In this document: in pieces, positions 53,339-64,000 of the stretch | Numbering within the stretch: position 1 is the stretch's first letter | Layout of the letters: each line of letters starts with the position of its first letter | NCBI GenBank assembly: GCA_025526935.1 | Contig: JAHLKD010000099.1 | Location: 62,001 to 126,000 of the forward strand | Source: Cladochytrium replicatum | Lineage: Eukaryota; Chytridiomycota; Chytridiomycetes; Cladochytriales; Cladochytriaceae | DNA length: 64,000 nt | Direction: 5' to 3' | The notes under the pieces: model-generated | Told to the model about the DNA's origin: nothing | The model's database searches: none | What the model saw: only the letters and a program-made list of their open reading frames with translations | Position numbers and translations under genes: made by a program

Positions 53339-56300
53339 ATGTGTACGCTGACACGTCATACACTGGCACTGCTCGCCTTTGTCGCCATTTGTCTTCTCTC
53401 CTCACACGCCGTTGGGTAAACTTTATTTACCAACTTCAATGTTTAGTCTTACAACATCATACAGACTCGCCCAGTACGGGGCTAGATGGATCATCGAGCT
53501 TGACACCCCGATCGCGACTTCTCAACTTGGCGAAGGGGCCTCCGGTACCGACGACCACACTTCTGCATTGAACCTGTTTCGATCGGCCTCCCGCGATGCT
53601 GGAATTGACATGAGAGAGGTATGCACAATGCCGTTGTTTAACACCGGATCTGACGTCGACGCAATAACTAGCGGTTCACATTCCAAGGGATCTTGTTTTC
53701 CGGTCTCAGCGTCGACCTTTCCACCCAAGCCGATGCGGAGATCTTGTCCTCTTTGGGCGGCGTCAAACGTGTCTGGCCCGTGGTGAGAAAGCCCCATGTC
53801 TTCATTCTTTCAAATTCAAGTTTTTCTGTGAACAGAGAACATATGTACCGCGCCAGTCGACACGGGTTGCTAACTACTACGACGGCGTTCTCATGGACGC
53901 CTCGATGCCTCTGATGCGGTTCACACATGACGCAACGGGCGTGGGAACAATTCAACATGCCGACCCGGACGTGGCTCGATTGAGGGGCACAGTTGATACG
54001 AACGTGAAAAGGGGGCGACAAGCTCTGGCACAGGGTATCGACGCTACGGGTACGGGTGTAAGCGATCCATCAAAACCTCTTGCTTCAACAAAACAACCTG
54101 AAATGTTTTCGCCAGGTTCGAGTGGGAGTGATAGACACCGGGGTAAACAAAACACATTGATTACACATACTGGATTGTGAGGCTGATTTTTCGCTGTGAG
54201 ATTGATTATACGCATCCTGCGTTCGGCGGATGCTTGGGTCTTGGATGCAGAGTATCGTACGGACGTGATCTGGTCGGAAACGACGATGGAACACCGCAAC
54301 CAAGATCGGATCCCCGAGATTGGTGTGCACACATCGTTTTCTTTGATTAAAACAGTTCTAACTCCCTATTCGGCAGCGCTGGGCACGGATCACACGTGGC
54401 AGGGTGAACCCTACCCTAAACTTTCACGGAGAGTCTTCTTCTCAATCTTATTCTCAAGGATCATCGCAGGGAACGACCAGAGGATTCTTGGAGTTGCGCC
54501 GAATGCTACCCTTGCAGCATACAAAGGTGTTGTATTCGAACAGAACAGCTGGGTGATAAAATCCAACGATTGACCGTTTCTTCCAGTCTTCACGTGTGAT
54601 GAAGACGGAGGTGTTTCTTCGGACGTTTTGATCGCGGCGATGGAGCAGGCTTATCTGGATGGAATGAACGTCATCAACTTAAGCGGTAAATAGCACAATC
54701 CATCCGTTTTTATTTGGTTTGTTTTTTTGCAACTTCATGCTCATGTGCATGTGAAAATTGATAGTTGGCGGATCTAGCTCGTGGTCGGTTTTTCCGGAGG
54801 CAGTTGCCGCTGGTGCGCTTGCCCGAATGGGAGTCCTTGTCGTAGCTGCCGTTGGTAAACGAACGCCCTGCCTTCAACCTCCAGAATCTTTCCTCATTCT
54901 ACATATAAAAGGAAACGATGGCACACAAGGCCTCTGGGAAACCTCCTCCCCCGCCATCGACGCATCCGCAACCGCCGTCGGCTCGCTCGAAAACACATAC
55001 TACCTCGGCGGGCACATCACCCTCACCAAAGCAAACACCTCGTCCCTCCGGATCAACTACGCTGGCAACGACGACCCCGCGGACATCGGCGCCGTCCCGC
55101 TCATCCACGTCGCTTCCAACGGCTGCAATAATGTTACGATGCCTTCGTTGTCGGGTGCGATCGCGTTGGTGCGTAGGGGTGGTTGCACGGTCGCCAAAAA
55201 GGCAAAGGCTGCGAGCAGCATGGGCGCCAAGGCGCTCGCGGTGTACAACAATGTCCCGGGGCAGTTGTTTGTTTTTGCGACGGGTGAGAGGGAGTCGACG
55301 GGTGGGATACCTGTCGTTGGTGTCTCGGGGGAAGATGGCGAGAGGATGGCGGCGGTGGCGAGCGGAGGTGGTGGAGTAGTCGCGGAGGTGAGGTGGGAGG
55401 CGGGGATTCGAGTATTTGGGAACTATCCGAGGGTTTTGCAGCCAGCAGAGTATTCGTCTTGGGGGTATGGTCCGATGTTTGAGGTCAAGCCGGGTATGCC
55501 CCTGTTTTGCAATGCCGTGGTTTCAACTGATGGGTTGCTCTGTTCTGAAGATATTTCTGCACCTGGATCGATTGTATACTCGGCTTATCCAGTCTCAAAA
55601 GGATCCTACGCAACGGTAAATACAAAAACAATTCTTCGTCACTTTCTCACTTTCCCAAACTTTGCAGATGAGCGGAACAAGCATGTCCACACCTTACGTA
55701 AGTGCCGATAAATTGCTTAATGATCTGATAACAAATCGATTCCTGTAAAGTTAGCAGGAGCCATGGCACTACTCGTATCAAGGTTTGGTCCAGCTGCCGG
55801 TTACATGATATCTGACCATCCTAAGCTGCAACTCGCCAAAGCGATTGTTCAATCCACTGCCACAAAGATTCCATGGCCGCGCAATCCCACTTTCATATCG
55901 CCGGCTTGTAGAGTCGGATCAGGAATGATCAACGTCGAAGCGGCGCTCTCATCCCCTGCAATCTTACTTCCCAGCGTCATACATATCCCTTCGATCCAAC
56001 AATCCAACAGTTTCTACTTGACGAAAATTCAAATTCACCGCGTTGATCACCACTGGCGCACGAAAAGTGGGATTGCAAGCCTGTCGTATCGGAAAGTCGT
56101 GTGGACGCTCAGACACGAACCCATGGCCGCGATCGACCTTCGAAAGGCGGCGGAGTCGGGATCTGGACCCGGCGACGGCACGTTTTCAACTTCGATACCC
56201 GAAACTGCAGATATTCTCCCTGCGGAAGTCGATTTCGAAACACCGGTGGTCACAACGGAGTTTTTAGCCAATGCATCGACATCGAAGACCTTGCCGCTGT

Positions 56301-57202
56301 TCACGGTTGAGCTGCCTGAACTCGCATCGGCAGGAGTCCGGATCACACCTCCACTCACAGTGAATGCACCGTATTGGTTCGGTGGTGCGATCGTTGCGGT
56401 CCCCTCGGATCCAGCACTTCATTCGATCCGGACCGTTTATGTCGGTATCACTGGTGACATCGGCGATGTCCCGATCATCCCGTTGAACGGGAGCTATCCA
56501 TATCTCACCATCACACCATCAACAAATGTATCATCTTTGGAATTGCCACCAGGCGACGAGAAAGTGTTTGGATGTACGATTAACTCCAATGAACGCGACT
56601 TGAGTCAAATCGAGCGATGTAGGGCGGTGATACATAGCGAGATTCCCCTAAACTTTTCAAATTCCGAGCTGAGCATTGGTATTGCTACGTTTTACCTTCG
56701 GTTTTCATGTTCTAACTTGTCACATTCGATTATTACAGTGTATACAATGCTTCAACCCGCAAGTAAAATCCAACTCCATCTTCTCCGGCAGAGTACCAAC
56801 GACAGATACGGCGAGGGTGGAGATGTGTGGAGTTCGGTCGCGGTGATCTTCGCCGACCGCCATGTTCCTCGAAACGAGGAATCACGTCCGACATCTCGAC
56901 ATGCGTGGAAGGGGCTCGTTTCTAATCGCACATTGGTGGGCGGACCGGTCGTGCTCCAGATGCGGGAGGCTGATGCGGTCTCCGTTCCACCATTTGTGGT
57001 ATCGATGGGGGGAAACGAGGTAGGCCGCGGTCGTGTTGGGCGCGAAGCACAGAATCGGCACACTACGTTGGAAAGGGTCGCACCAGGGAGGTACAGGATT
57101 TTGGGGTCCTTCTGGAGACCTGGTGCAATAGCATTGGGTAGGAAATCCAGTAAAACGGGGGAGCCGACACATTGGGTCTCACCAGTAATGATCGTACTTT
57201 GA
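53339..57202 (+). CDS. Secreted subtilisin-like serine protease with PA domain
   Basis: Fourteen exons give about 1041 aa: 53339-53415, 53465-53618, 53672-53782, 53836-54057, 54116-54142, 54201-54322, 54377-54403, 54459-54526, 54587-54685, 54765-54854, 54912-55493, 55551-55615, 55668-55697 and 55751-57202. A signal peptide (HTLALLAFVAICLLSSHAVG) is followed by an inhibitor I9-type prodomain (YTFxG-like RFTFQGILFSGLSV) and the S8 domain: Asp in RVGVIDTGIDYTHP, His in CAGHGSHVAG, oxyanion region NLSVGGSSSWS, and Ser in MSGTSMSTPYLAG. A protease-associated (PA) insert lies between His and Ser (SGAIALVRRGGCTVAKKAKAA). The ~480-residue tail after Ser contains beta-rich sequence of the C5a-peptidase/Vpr type. 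It is likely an extracellular digestive or wall-associated protease. The exon model closes in frame over its whole length. Confidence 0.9.
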
Positions 57203-57288
57203 TTTGGAAGATTTGATATTATTGATATTGACTCCATCTCTTTTGCTAAATGGAAGATTTGAATATGATGAGGCAATTACACTGTCAT

Positions 57289-59839
57289 TCAAAGCAAACG
57301 TGTGCACAAGGTTGGAACGTCAATATCATAAACAGCTGCATGAGAGACTCCATCAGATCTGTCACCAAGTATCAATGATCGAGCTGCCTCTCCTCGTGGC
57401 TCGAAGTGAAGTCGAAACACAGCACAAGTAGATCCATCTCCACGTGGCCGGCGTAAAGCGCACTGCGGTTCTATTCCATCGCTCGACTCTCCTTTGACTA
57501 TGATTGTCGAATCGCCAAGGGAGGGGGTGATGCCAAGGTCTTCTCGAAGTGTCTCGATCATCTCACAAAAGTTCCGCCTTGATAAAATCCGTCGTCGTCC
57601 CCTCCAGCACCGTCTACCGTCCACATCCCGTCTGAACAAGTCCAGCAACTCTTCGCGGAGCTGCACATCCGTCTCAATATGCTTGTTTCTGTGCCATATG
57701 CCTCCTTCGCTGCCAGATAGAGAAACAACAGATCTTGGCCATGAAACCACATACTTCCGAGCAGCCCAATTGAATAGTCTGCGAACTGCCTTAGGTGGCG
57801 GCTCGTTTGCAATTGCGCTGGTCGTGATCTGGTACATTAATCGATGGTCGAAAACTTCGGGCGTCCGACCATGTCCTCTGCTCAACACTGTCCTGAAACG
57901 TCCCACTGAGCCGGCATGCACGTCGCCCGCCAAAATTGTCACACGCACGCCGTATCGCAGTGACACATCTTGAAGCTTTTCCAACAATCGATCCCTCTCG
58001 TGAATGTGATAGGCACTGTCAAAGTGATCCACCAAATCTGCAGAATTTGAAAATTCTCATCTGAAGTCAAGGAATGCACAGACATCACCCATCAACTTAC
58101 CATCAAGTACTTGGGGTTCTCCAAAGGCAAATCCGAGGGTCTTGTACAAGCCGCTCCTTCGGAAAACCGATTGAACAGCTCCTAAGCGACGTGAACGACT
58201 TAATAGATCCAACAGACGCTCCACGGTAGGAAGTCGTGGGTATGTCAAAGGCACCCCTACTGCAACCACCAAGTGTGTGCATTTTGGTCTTCGCTCTTGT
58301 TCTTGTGCCGCGGTACCGTCATTTTCTTCATCATTACCGTCCAGCAGATCATCCAACTCCTGAAATACAATATTCCACGAGACTTCAGAAAGGATCTGAG
58401 ATTTTGATCGCTCAGATCGAGTGTCCAGGCCGAGGACGTAAGTCGAGCTTCCAAACAGTTTCAAAAAATGATAGGCTGAGCCATCTGGCGCCTTTATGTA
58501 TCCATCGGCTTCGGCGAGAGTATGTGTCGTATGGCATTGGAAAAGGAGGAAGAAACTTTGTGCGATCCTCCCAATCGTCTTGAAGACAGCACAGTTCTGG
58601 AGCGAAGTGGGGTAAGATCCTATTGACGCATTTGATTACCACACTCAAAACATCCTTATCCAATAAATACCATCTGAAAGACGATTAAGGTTAGTCGCAC
58701 TTAAATCAACATGCTTGACTTTGACAAAACTCACATCCATCGAAGATATCATGATCGTCACCTGGAATAGATTTTATCCACCAAATTTTGGAGCGCTGGC
58801 GCATGTTACTTACATATATTGATCTGAGGAATGTTGCCCAACACTTCTCGCAAAATGGGTTGGGAAAAGTGTGCAAGATAGTGAAAAAACATATACTTCA
58901 CTACTTCTTCCTGCAGAGCATCAGTAGCCTCTATTTCCTCCCGTTCTTCGTGGTCAGGAATATCCAACCAGCGCTTCAATGTTGGGCAATCGAACCACAT
59001 CGCATCCTGATATATCTGTGCCATAGAGTAAGATATTTCTATGTTTCTCAAACCGCGATTTATATATTCTGTACCTGATCTCCTACACCAAAAAGTACGT
59101 GAAAAGGACGCCGAGCATGGATGTTCAAAAGTCGCACCCACATCGGTCGAATCCCATCGTATTTCTCTTCCGTCTGCTTTGTCTTGGGTTCAAAGCCATT
59201 GCAGCTGTAAATAGCATTGTGCCACGGTTCTTCCCGCCCCTGTATGTGCATCGTAAATGTCGTTTGAGCAAAATCAAAAAGCTCCCGCCCAATAGAGCAC
59301 ATGGATGCGTGGGCCGATGCATGAAGGCCGCTGATGGTGTACTCAACTTGGCGAGAGATCGATTTCATTTCTATCGAGATGTTGTAGCGTAAAATTCTGT
59401 ATCCTAGAAATGTCCCCAATTCCACTTCGCCTTGTTCGCACGCTTCCCTTACAGCATCAGCGTTCTTAGACCCTTCCAGTTCTGCCGATAAAAATGAGGA
59501 CAGATTCATTGATGGTCCCTGAATCCAAATGGACGTTGTGTCCTCTTCGTTTTCATCAAACACGCGGAATGTGATCCGTGGTGTGCCCATCCCCGTAAAC
59601 ATCGCGTCGTTGACGAATAGGAGTATGGATGCTCTCCAGTCTCCATTTTGGACTCCTTGATACCCGAGGAAAGGCCCAAAAATCACAGGAAGAGAAGCAG
59701 CCATCTCTGAGGCTGAGGTGCTGATCTCTATCAACTGTCTGGTACGGTGCACGTCGAGTGGTGCGTCATTCCCGGCTGCTGGGGCAACATGCTTTTGCCG
59801 TCGGCGCTCTCGTCCTATCGTTCTCATTCCGCGATTCAT
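57289..59839 (-). CDS. PhoD-like metallophosphatase family protein
   Basis: Multi-exon, from ATG at 59839 (MNRGMRTIGRERRRQ) to a stop at 57289. The N-terminal exon (to about 59065) reads SLPVIFGPFLGYQG, then a beta-rich domain (FTGMGTPRITFRVFDENEE). Then come RRPFHVLFGVGDQ, IYQDAMW and the metallophosphatase motif DDHDIFDG, followed by FQCHTTHTLAEADGYIKAP, FLKLFGSSTYVLGLDTRSERS, DLVDHFDSAYHIHERDRLLE, VRVTILAGDVHAGSVGRF (metal-binding GDVH) and ITTSAIANEPPPKAV. The tail is SRRNFCEMIETL followed by variable sequence. Metal ligands D, H and the GDVH block are seen. Fungal members of this branch are cytosolic with undefined substrates. Exon edges between about 58650 and 58760 could not be fixed with certainty. 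Confidence 0.8.
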
Positions 59840-60228
59840 TGACGCAACAACGCAATATGGAAAAGGCAGGTAAATAGCAAGAGTGGAATGACGAACTGTC
59901 TCCCGTGTAGATGATATTTAGGTAATGCTATGCATGTTCATATTGAACAAAGAAGATCAAGGTTACCAACGGTGGATAATCTATGCTCTTTGGTACATGT
60001 CAGAAAATCGATGATTGTACATGGAGGATTCAAACTGTTCAAGACCCTAAACGTACACCTACACCTGCACAGTGGGGTGATCACACAAAACTTCGGGTTG
60101 ATTTTGCAACTTCCATCCTTTAAGGCTGAAGAAGGACTTCTCCAACCTTGGTCCACGATTCTGGCTTCCCGTTCGTGTTCCTGGTTTAAAGTTCAGATCC
60201 AATCTACCTTCAGACAGTCATTTATAAC
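59840..60228. other. Intergenic
   Basis: Promoter side of the PhoD-like gene and 3' region of the phosphodiesterase. No feature is recognised. Confidence 0.5.
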
Positions 60229-60772
60229 CTACCAGACCTGAATCCTATCAATTCTCACCGTCCGCCCTACCACATCCCAGTTTTCCTCTATTCGTTTGGC
60301 CATTGCACGCTTCTCATCTTCACCAAAATGGCCGTACACCAGAGACATGTGGGGCCAGAAAGATGGATCTCCAGTCTTCCCAAACAGATCGCGGGCTTTC
60401 CTGTTCAGCTCCATGAGCTCCCACGTCTCTTCCACCTTTGCCATCACACATTGAAAGTACAAATCCTTGATGGCAACGTTTGGAAGCGTGACCGAGAGCG
60501 ACCGAGAAGATGACAAGGTCGAAAGCCTTTCTAGAAGCTCTTCCGGATCTAACGCTACGGAGCCGATCAAAGTGATGTGTGGATCCCACTAGTTGGTCTT
60601 TATAAATTCATTGTTTGCCAACTGACAATAATACTATGAACACCTTTGGAGAGTTGTATTCATCCGCTAGAGCATCGACTACGGACCGCAGATACGCCTG
60701 CAAGGCAGCATCCGCCGAACAGAGCCATAGCGAGTATCCTTTAAACACGGGCTTGTCGTAGAGATCGTCCAT
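60229..60772 (-). CDS. CPD1: Cyclic phosphodiesterase (2H family, Cpd1-like)
   Basis: There are two exons, 60772-60644 and 60588-60229, joined over a 55-nt intron (GTGTTC to ACTAG), giving about 162 aa. The two catalytic H-x-T/S motifs of the 2H phosphoesterase family are present: DPHITLIG directly after the intron and WPHMSLVYG near residue 130. KPVFKGYSLWLCS at the start is the usual first strand. Members open ADP-ribose 1'',2''-cyclic phosphate or 2',3'-cyclic nucleotides, the last step of handling the tRNA-splicing by-product. The start codon is only 24 nt downstream of the stop codon of DRC12 on the same strand. Confidence 0.85.
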
Positions 60773-60796
60773 CACCAAGCCACTGACAAATTAGTT

Positions 60797-61733
60797 TCAC
60801 AGGTCCAGCTTTGCGAGTGCCAACTTCGACATCGGGAAGTCAGCGAGTCGGCGCTGGTTCGCCTCGGACAGATGGAGCTTGTCGTTTTCGTTCCACTTGG
60901 CGCTCACCCCTTCCAGCTTCTTGCCAATTTTGGCAAGCGTTTGCTGCGTTTTCAACAGTTAGCATCAATAAAATGAATCAACCGTGCATTCGGGCCTACG
61001 TTTAGCATCTGTTCAAACTCGTTTGTCATGTATGTCATTTTGACATTCTGATCCTCGATGATGGAATCCTTTTCTTCGATGACTGCCTCGTACTCCTTTG
61101 TTGAACCAGCTAGGGCTGCTTGGGTCTCCGCTTGTTGGGGAACGACATATCAGGAAATGATCATCGAAGATCTCTTACTCTCTCATATTTCAGTACCCAG
61201 TTTTGTCTTGTACTCCAACAGCTGGGATTCCATTTTCTGAACCTGAGTTTTGAGCTCCGCCTGCATTGATTTGTATTGTCGGCTCATGTCTATGAAAAGT
61301 ACCATTGGGATCAATTGTTGTTTGCTCCATTCTCAAAGGCCCTTACCAGAAGTAAGATCAACACGGTCTTGTGCATTCATGCCGAGCTGATCTTGAAGCA
61401 TTTCGATGATCGCTCGATGTTGTGCGAGCTCCAATTTCAATCGCGCATTCAGGTCGTTTCTTTGCTCTGAAGAATGTGGGACTTCATCATGATAAATGAG
61501 CATGAGACGCACCTATTTCTCTTTTAAGAACATCGTTCTCAAAGTTTGCCGCTACTAGCTTCTCTTGTAACTTTTCAAGTTCTTTGTCGCCTGTGAACAC
61601 ATGATTCGTTTATGTGTCAACATTAATGAACTTCGTTTTTGTCTGAAATTTCCATCGCACCTCCTGATCCCTGACTTTTCGCCGCCTTCTTCTTTGCAGA
61701 ACCAGGTTTCGATGATGCTTTCTTTGGGGGCAT
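60797..61733 (-). CDS. DRC12: Dynein regulatory complex subunit 12 (CCDC153-like)
   Basis: About six short exons from ATG at 61733 (MPPKKASSKPGSAKKKAAK) to TGA at 60797-60799. Almost the whole protein is coiled coil: DKELEKLQEKLVAANFEND, QRNDLNARLKLELAQHRAII, DMSRQYKSMQAELKTQVQKM, ESQLLEYKTKLG, STKEYEAVIEEKDSIIED. The end is WNENDKLHLSEANQRRL, then LALAKLDL. The basic MPPK start, the DMSRQ helix and the W-N-x-N...L-x-LDL end match CCDC153/DRC12, a component of the nexin-dynein regulatory complex that controls axonemal bending. It is expected only in flagellated organisms. Its start codon faces that of uL10m, 42 bp away. Confidence 0.75.
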
Positions 61734-61775
61734 CTGATCCAGGGTCCGTGGCTTGGTGATCTTTTGCACACGAAA
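61734..61775. promoter_or_regulatory. 42-bp divergent start-to-start region (DRC12 / uL10m)
   Basis: Only 42 bp separates the two start codons, so the leaders and core promoters must overlap each other or the opposite coding region. No TATA box is seen. Expression of a flagellar gene and a mitochondrial ribosomal gene would be physically coupled here. Confidence 0.55.
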
Positions 61776-62556
61776 ATGTCAACGATGCGAATGCTGTCAT
61801 TGCAGCGACGGTGCTGTGAGTAAAAGTCGTCTCGTTCTTTTGAAAACGATTCTGAAATATTGTGTAGACTCTGTTTCAACTACATTCTCGAAGGAGCGTG
61901 TTCAACAGCTTATGGAGAAACCTGGCCGTACCCGAAGTGGTCGACCGCTGGATGTTCGACGATTGTACCTTCACGGTCTTTACCAGGATATCCTCTCTCA
62001 GCCAGCAGTATACGTCATGCAGATGCTGAACCTCACTGCACATGAGCAACTCGATTTGAAGAAGGCAATGAAGACAAAAGGTCTCGTAGTAACCCACGTA
62101 AAGAACTCCATATTCGACCGCGCGATCCGAGACACGCAGAAGGGGCCCTCAAAATCCATGCGGGTGCTTCGAAACATGCTGGTCGGGGAATGTGCCGTTG
62201 CATTTCCGAGGGACATTGGTGACGGTTCGAAACCTGTCGATCAGGTCAACACCACCGGAGACTTGTTGGACGTTTTGAAGAAATTTTCGCCCAAAGTAAT
62301 GCTTGTGGGAGGCAAGCTGGACACGGATTATCTTGGCTCCGAGTCGCTTGCAGATGTCAGGAAAATGAGGAGCTTGGAACAGCTTCGATCGGACCTACTG
62401 GGCTTGCTACAGCAGCCGGCTGCTTCACTCGCTGGAGTTTTGGAGCAAACGAAGCCGCACTATTTGATCTACATTCTTAACCATCACAGCTCGAATTTGT
62501 ACTTCTTGCTGGACCAGCATGCAAGAAATTTGAAAGGAGGAGATTCCAACCAATAG
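61776..62556 (+). CDS. MRPL10: Mitochondrial large ribosomal subunit protein uL10m
   Basis: There are two exons, 61776-61815 and 61868-62556, with a 52-nt intron (GTGAGT to GTGTAG), giving about 242 aa. The start MSTMRMLSLQRRCYSVSTTF, read across the intron, is a good mitochondrial presequence. The body fits L10: LYQDILSQPAVYVMQMLNLT, ADE-like HEQLDLKKAMKTKGLVVTHV, KNSIFDRAI, LRNMLVGECAVAFP, FSPKVMLVGGKLDTDYL and LLGLLQQPAASLAGVLEQ (the typical QxP helix). It would form the stalk base of the mitochondrial ribosome. The longer frame from 61753 reads through the intron and was rejected. Confidence 0.8.
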
Positions 62557-62632
62557 AAAACTTATAATGGCAAATGCACGGGAGTTCAAAATGGATGTGA
62601 TACACACTAAAAAAGCGCACAAGAGTGGGTTT

Positions 62633-63471
62633 TTATCGCATCAATCCACCGAAAACTTTCTTCATTGCGTCGCGCGCGAACGGAATGTAGCTACGAATGG
62701 ACACAGGTTAGAGTTGTCGAAATATTGCGTGAGTTTAATCTGGGTACCTTGCCGAATACCACTGTGAATGGATGGGAGACAAGATAAGCTTCAGAACTAT
62801 AACTGCAACAACGACTTACAAAGAGAGCACAGTATTGCACAAGGACGCAAACAAGGACCAGAATGGCATTACCCAGCTAGAATGATATTTAGACAAGCCA
62901 TTTGGCATCACAGCAGCCTAGCCTACCAATATTGCGACTAGAAAAGTAACAACCATGGCGGCGAGAAAGATAATTGTGGCCACAAGGCGAGTTGGATCGA
63001 ACATTTTCTAAGAATGCGCTGTTCAGATCTGTCCCGAATCAGCAAAATCAAAAATACCTTCAACTGAGTGAGGAACCCAACTAGGAAGCCAGTGGCAACA
63101 AGTGAGATAATGTTGCCGAAAGTGTAGAGCACGGCGAAGCCTGCTGCGCTGATAGCAAGAAGGAGGAACGACTAGATTGAACTTAGCAAAAACGACTTTT
63201 GAAGAACTGTCGACACAAACCAGAACGCTGATGACAAAACCAGTCACCATGCAGATCCCTAGCATATTTTTTCATCAAGTGCCATTCACAGCAAACAAGT
63301 GTCAGAACACCCACCGAAACCGTAGAGACGCTGCTTCCTTGTGAGTTGAAATCCTCCACACATCTAGGTTCATGAACTCAATCATTCTGCAATCAATGAT
63401 TCATTGATCTTTAACACCTCCTCCAGTCCATCACTGGATCCTGCACCCGGTAAGAAGTCGGTGATAGCCAT
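62633..63471 (-). CDS. SFT2: SFT2-like vesicle transport membrane protein
   Basis: About six exons from ATG at 63471 (MAITDFLPGAGSSDGLEE), joined by a 54-nt intron to MCGGFQLTRKQRLYGFG. Four membrane spans then follow: ICMVTGFVISVL, SFLLLAISAAGFAVLYTFGN with ISLVATGFLVGFLTQLK, RLVATIIFLAAMVVTFLVAI, and a last span near 62700-62880. The C-terminus SYIPFARDAMKKVFGGLMR ends at TAA 62633-62635. The order LTRKQR, YTFGN, GFLTQLK, RLVATI, YIPFARD is diagnostic of SFT2, a Golgi protein assisting fusion of endosome-derived vesicles. It is convergent with uL10m, with 76 bp between stop codons. Confidence 0.88.
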
Positions 63472-63727
63472 TTTCTGCTGCTTTGCGTCGTTCCTTGCGA
63501 AGTACTGAGTGGACGTCCCCCAGCCACAACTAGCCGCGTGTGAAGATGTCTGTACTTGGGTCCACCAATCGCCTTTTGAGGATTTCAGGGAGGACAGGAA
63601 GAACGATAATGTGGTAGCTCGATCAAGGTCGCGTGGAGCATCAACTGGACCGACGAGCAAATCCGTTGCTTCGCTTGCTTGTGAATGATCGGGATAATAA
63701 GGTCATTGAGGCAAATACAGGAGAGAA

Positions 63728-64000
63728 TCCTTTTAACCGCCAATGATGGAGTTTCTGGGGCTGTTGAATCTCAGGATAGGAACGTTCAACCCGAACACAA
63801 GCTGAACCTTTTGAAAACTGGGTTCGACAGACAGACACTTGCATCGACGTTTGGTGATTCTCAAACATCATTGAGCAAGCCATCCCACAAGCTGACTTTC
63901 TTCAGACAAAGGAGGCCGCTGTTAATCCGGAAGCTGCTTCAGACACAACCAAAGTTTCATAAGTCGGATCAGAGCAGAACGCAAAAGTGGCGGTATCGCT
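63728..64000 (+). CDS. Unidentified partial ORF at the window edge
   Basis: A frame open from about 63728 to the end of the window encodes polar, Gln/Ser/Lys-rich sequence (LLTANDGVSGAVESQDRN, FGDSQTSLSKPSHKLTFF, LLQTQPKFHK). It may be an internal exon of a gene continuing beyond 64000. A preceding fragment, LLVNDRDNKVIEANTGEN (63673-63726), lies in another frame. No family is recognised. Confidence 0.3.

Overview
This window is nuclear DNA from a flagellated (zoosporic) fungus, most likely a chytrid. The evidence is many short GT-AG introns (mostly 48-60 nt), fungal-type housekeeping genes, and two proteins kept only by organisms that build motile flagella: IFT52 (intraflagellar transport) and DRC12/CCDC153 (axonemal dynein regulatory complex). 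A TIR-domain membrane receptor and a cAMP-receptor-like GPCR also fit an early-diverging fungus. I cannot name the species from the sequence.

Layout. 1-10 kb is gene-poor and rich in relics: a decayed DNA polymerase delta small-subunit copy, a low-complexity coiled-coil gene, ALKBH6, a bacterial-looking GNAT acetyltransferase and a D-amino-acid-oxidase C-terminal relic. 9.7-24.7 kb holds the Rieske protein, a hypothetical gene, a tandem pair of TIR/transmembrane/Cys-rich genes (one intact, one broken), a smaller gene with a related ectodomain, an oxidoreductase-like protein, a multipass membrane protein, two tandem dienelactone hydrolases, a cytochrome b5-domain gene and a GPCR. 26.2-36.2 kb holds IFT52, exportin-1 and CCT4. 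36.5-41 kb is a mobile-element zone: a tRNA-Ala(UGC), a tRNA-like relic, a poly(A) tract and a defective non-LTR retrotransposon. 41-64 kb holds NDUFB9, PP2A-B56, a Tyr/Asn/Gln-rich gene with a duplicated exon, a frameshifted TXNL4B/Dim2-like gene, mitochondrial mL44, RPL12, a secreted subtilase, a PhoD-like phosphatase, a cyclic phosphodiesterase, DRC12, mitochondrial uL10m and SFT2.

Themes. Mitochondrial functions recur (Rieske, NDUFB9, mL44, uL10m), as do flagellar and protein-homeostasis or transport functions (IFT52, DRC12, CCT4, XPO1, SFT2). Several genes are closely packed: DRC12 and uL10m start codons lie 42 bp apart head to head, and DRC12 stops 24 nt before the start codon of the phosphodiesterase on the same strand. 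The most unusual locus is 11.8-15.7 kb: a predicted type II TIR receptor (cytosolic TIR, one membrane span, Cys-rich exterior) beside a decaying duplicate and a TIR-less gene with a similar exterior domain.

Exon boundaries were read by eye from splice consensus, reading frame and family resemblance. Family assignments come from motif recognition, not database searches.
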